A stretch of DNA of 64,000 nt from assembly GCA_947503115.1 (NCBI GenBank), contig CANNCS010000002.1, forward strand, positions 1 through 64,000, given 5' to 3'. The position numbers and the translations under genes were made by a program. This DNA comes from an uncultured Marivita sp. GTDB lineage: Bacteria > Pseudomonadota > Alphaproteobacteria > Rhodobacterales > Rhodobacteraceae. The notes beneath the pieces were generated by a model. It did not search any database. It was not told the origin of the DNA and was given only the letters and a program-made list of their open reading frames with translations. How positions within the stretch are numbered: position 1 is the stretch's first letter; every line of letters starts with the position of its first letter. Positions 63,850-64,000 of the stretch are shown here, piece after piece.

Positions 63850-64000
63850 TCGGCGGCCTTGAGCTGCAGAGCGACCAGTTCTTGGACACCAGCATCTGCC
63901 AGATCAAGAAGTTCGTTCATCTGAGTGCGCGAAAAGGTCGATCCTTCGGCCGACATTTGCACTTCAATCAACTGGCCGTCCCCGCGCATGATAAAGTTTC
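63846..64000 (-). CDS. rph: Ribonuclease PH, C-terminal fragment
   Basis: About 50 residues run in from the right edge, including [20 protein letters not shown], and stop at TGA (63846-63848). This matches the end of RNase PH, the 3'-5' phosphorolytic exoribonuclease that trims tRNA precursors. The rest lies outside the window. Confidence 0.88.
   Translation of the reverse strand, partial: NFIMRGDGQLIEVQMSAEGSTFSRTQMNELLDLADAGVQELVALQLKAAE

Overview
The window is the photosynthesis gene cluster (PGC) of an aerobic anoxygenic phototroph, almost certainly a Roseobacter-group member of the Rhodobacterales (Alphaproteobacteria). The grounds are the gene order, the aerobic Mg-protoporphyrin cyclase acsF with no bchE, bchJ, pufX or puc genes in the window, a tetraheme pufC, spheroidene-pathway carotenoid genes (crtA, crtB, crtC, crtD, crtE, crtF, crtI), and flanking chromosomal housekeeping genes in typical alphaproteobacterial order. 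No rRNA, tRNA, CRISPR array, transposase or prophage gene was seen.

Layout. 1-1.6 kb: the tail of an unidentified gene, then ugd. 1.65-17.7 kb (minus strand): one long, tightly overlapped transcription unit read from bchF down to cycA: bchF-N-B-H-L-M, lhaA, puhA-B-C, a 98-residue conserved unknown, acsF, puhE, hemA, cycA, closed by an intrinsic terminator. 18-24.2 kb (plus): the regulators ppaA/aerR and ppsR, then bchG, a PucC-family transporter, bchP and idi. 24.3-25.7 kb (plus): an out-of-place CAP/RTX/DUF4214 secreted-type protein. 25.7-38.8 kb (minus): crtE-crtF, bchC-X-Y-Z, pufQ-B-A-L-M-C, dxs. 38.8-41.2 kb (plus): crtD-crtC. 41.2-44.3 kb (minus): crtI-crtB-tspO. 44.4-48.7 kb (plus): crtA-bchI-bchD-bchO.

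48.7-64 kb is core chromosome: Smr-domain protein, mltA, Tim44-like, fxsA, secB, dnaQ, coaE, aroE, maf, a ~0.5 kb AT-rich gap that looks like oriC, then rho, mnmE, mnmG, rsmG, parA, parB, hemW, rdgB and the end of rph. Three perfect 16-bp parS sites lie inside mnmG/rsmG. The PGC therefore sits about 6 kb from the presumed replication origin and 9 kb from the first parS site.

How it fits together. hemA, dxs, idi and crtE feed tetrapyrrole and isoprenoid precursors. BchIDH, BchM, AcsF, BchLNB, BchF, BchXYZ, BchC, BchG and BchP make bacteriochlorophyll a. Crt enzymes make a spheroidenone-type carotenoid. PufBALMC, PuhA and assembly factors (PuhB, PuhC, PuhE, LhaA, PufQ) build the RC-LH1 complex, and cytochrome c2 returns electrons. 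Twelve PpsR-type palindromes (TGT-N12-ACA, one imperfect) lie in six promoter regions, so PpsR with its antagonist PpaA/AerR probably represses most pigment operons.

The points most worth a second look are: crtC has no canonical start codon near its conserved N-terminus and overlaps crtD; the PpsR operator pair at bchG spans the start codon; the start codon of mnmG is at the dyad centre of a parS site; an RTX/CAP protein interrupts the PGC; and a small uncharacterised gene lies between puhC and acsF. All gene identities rest on reading motifs and on gene order; no database search was run.
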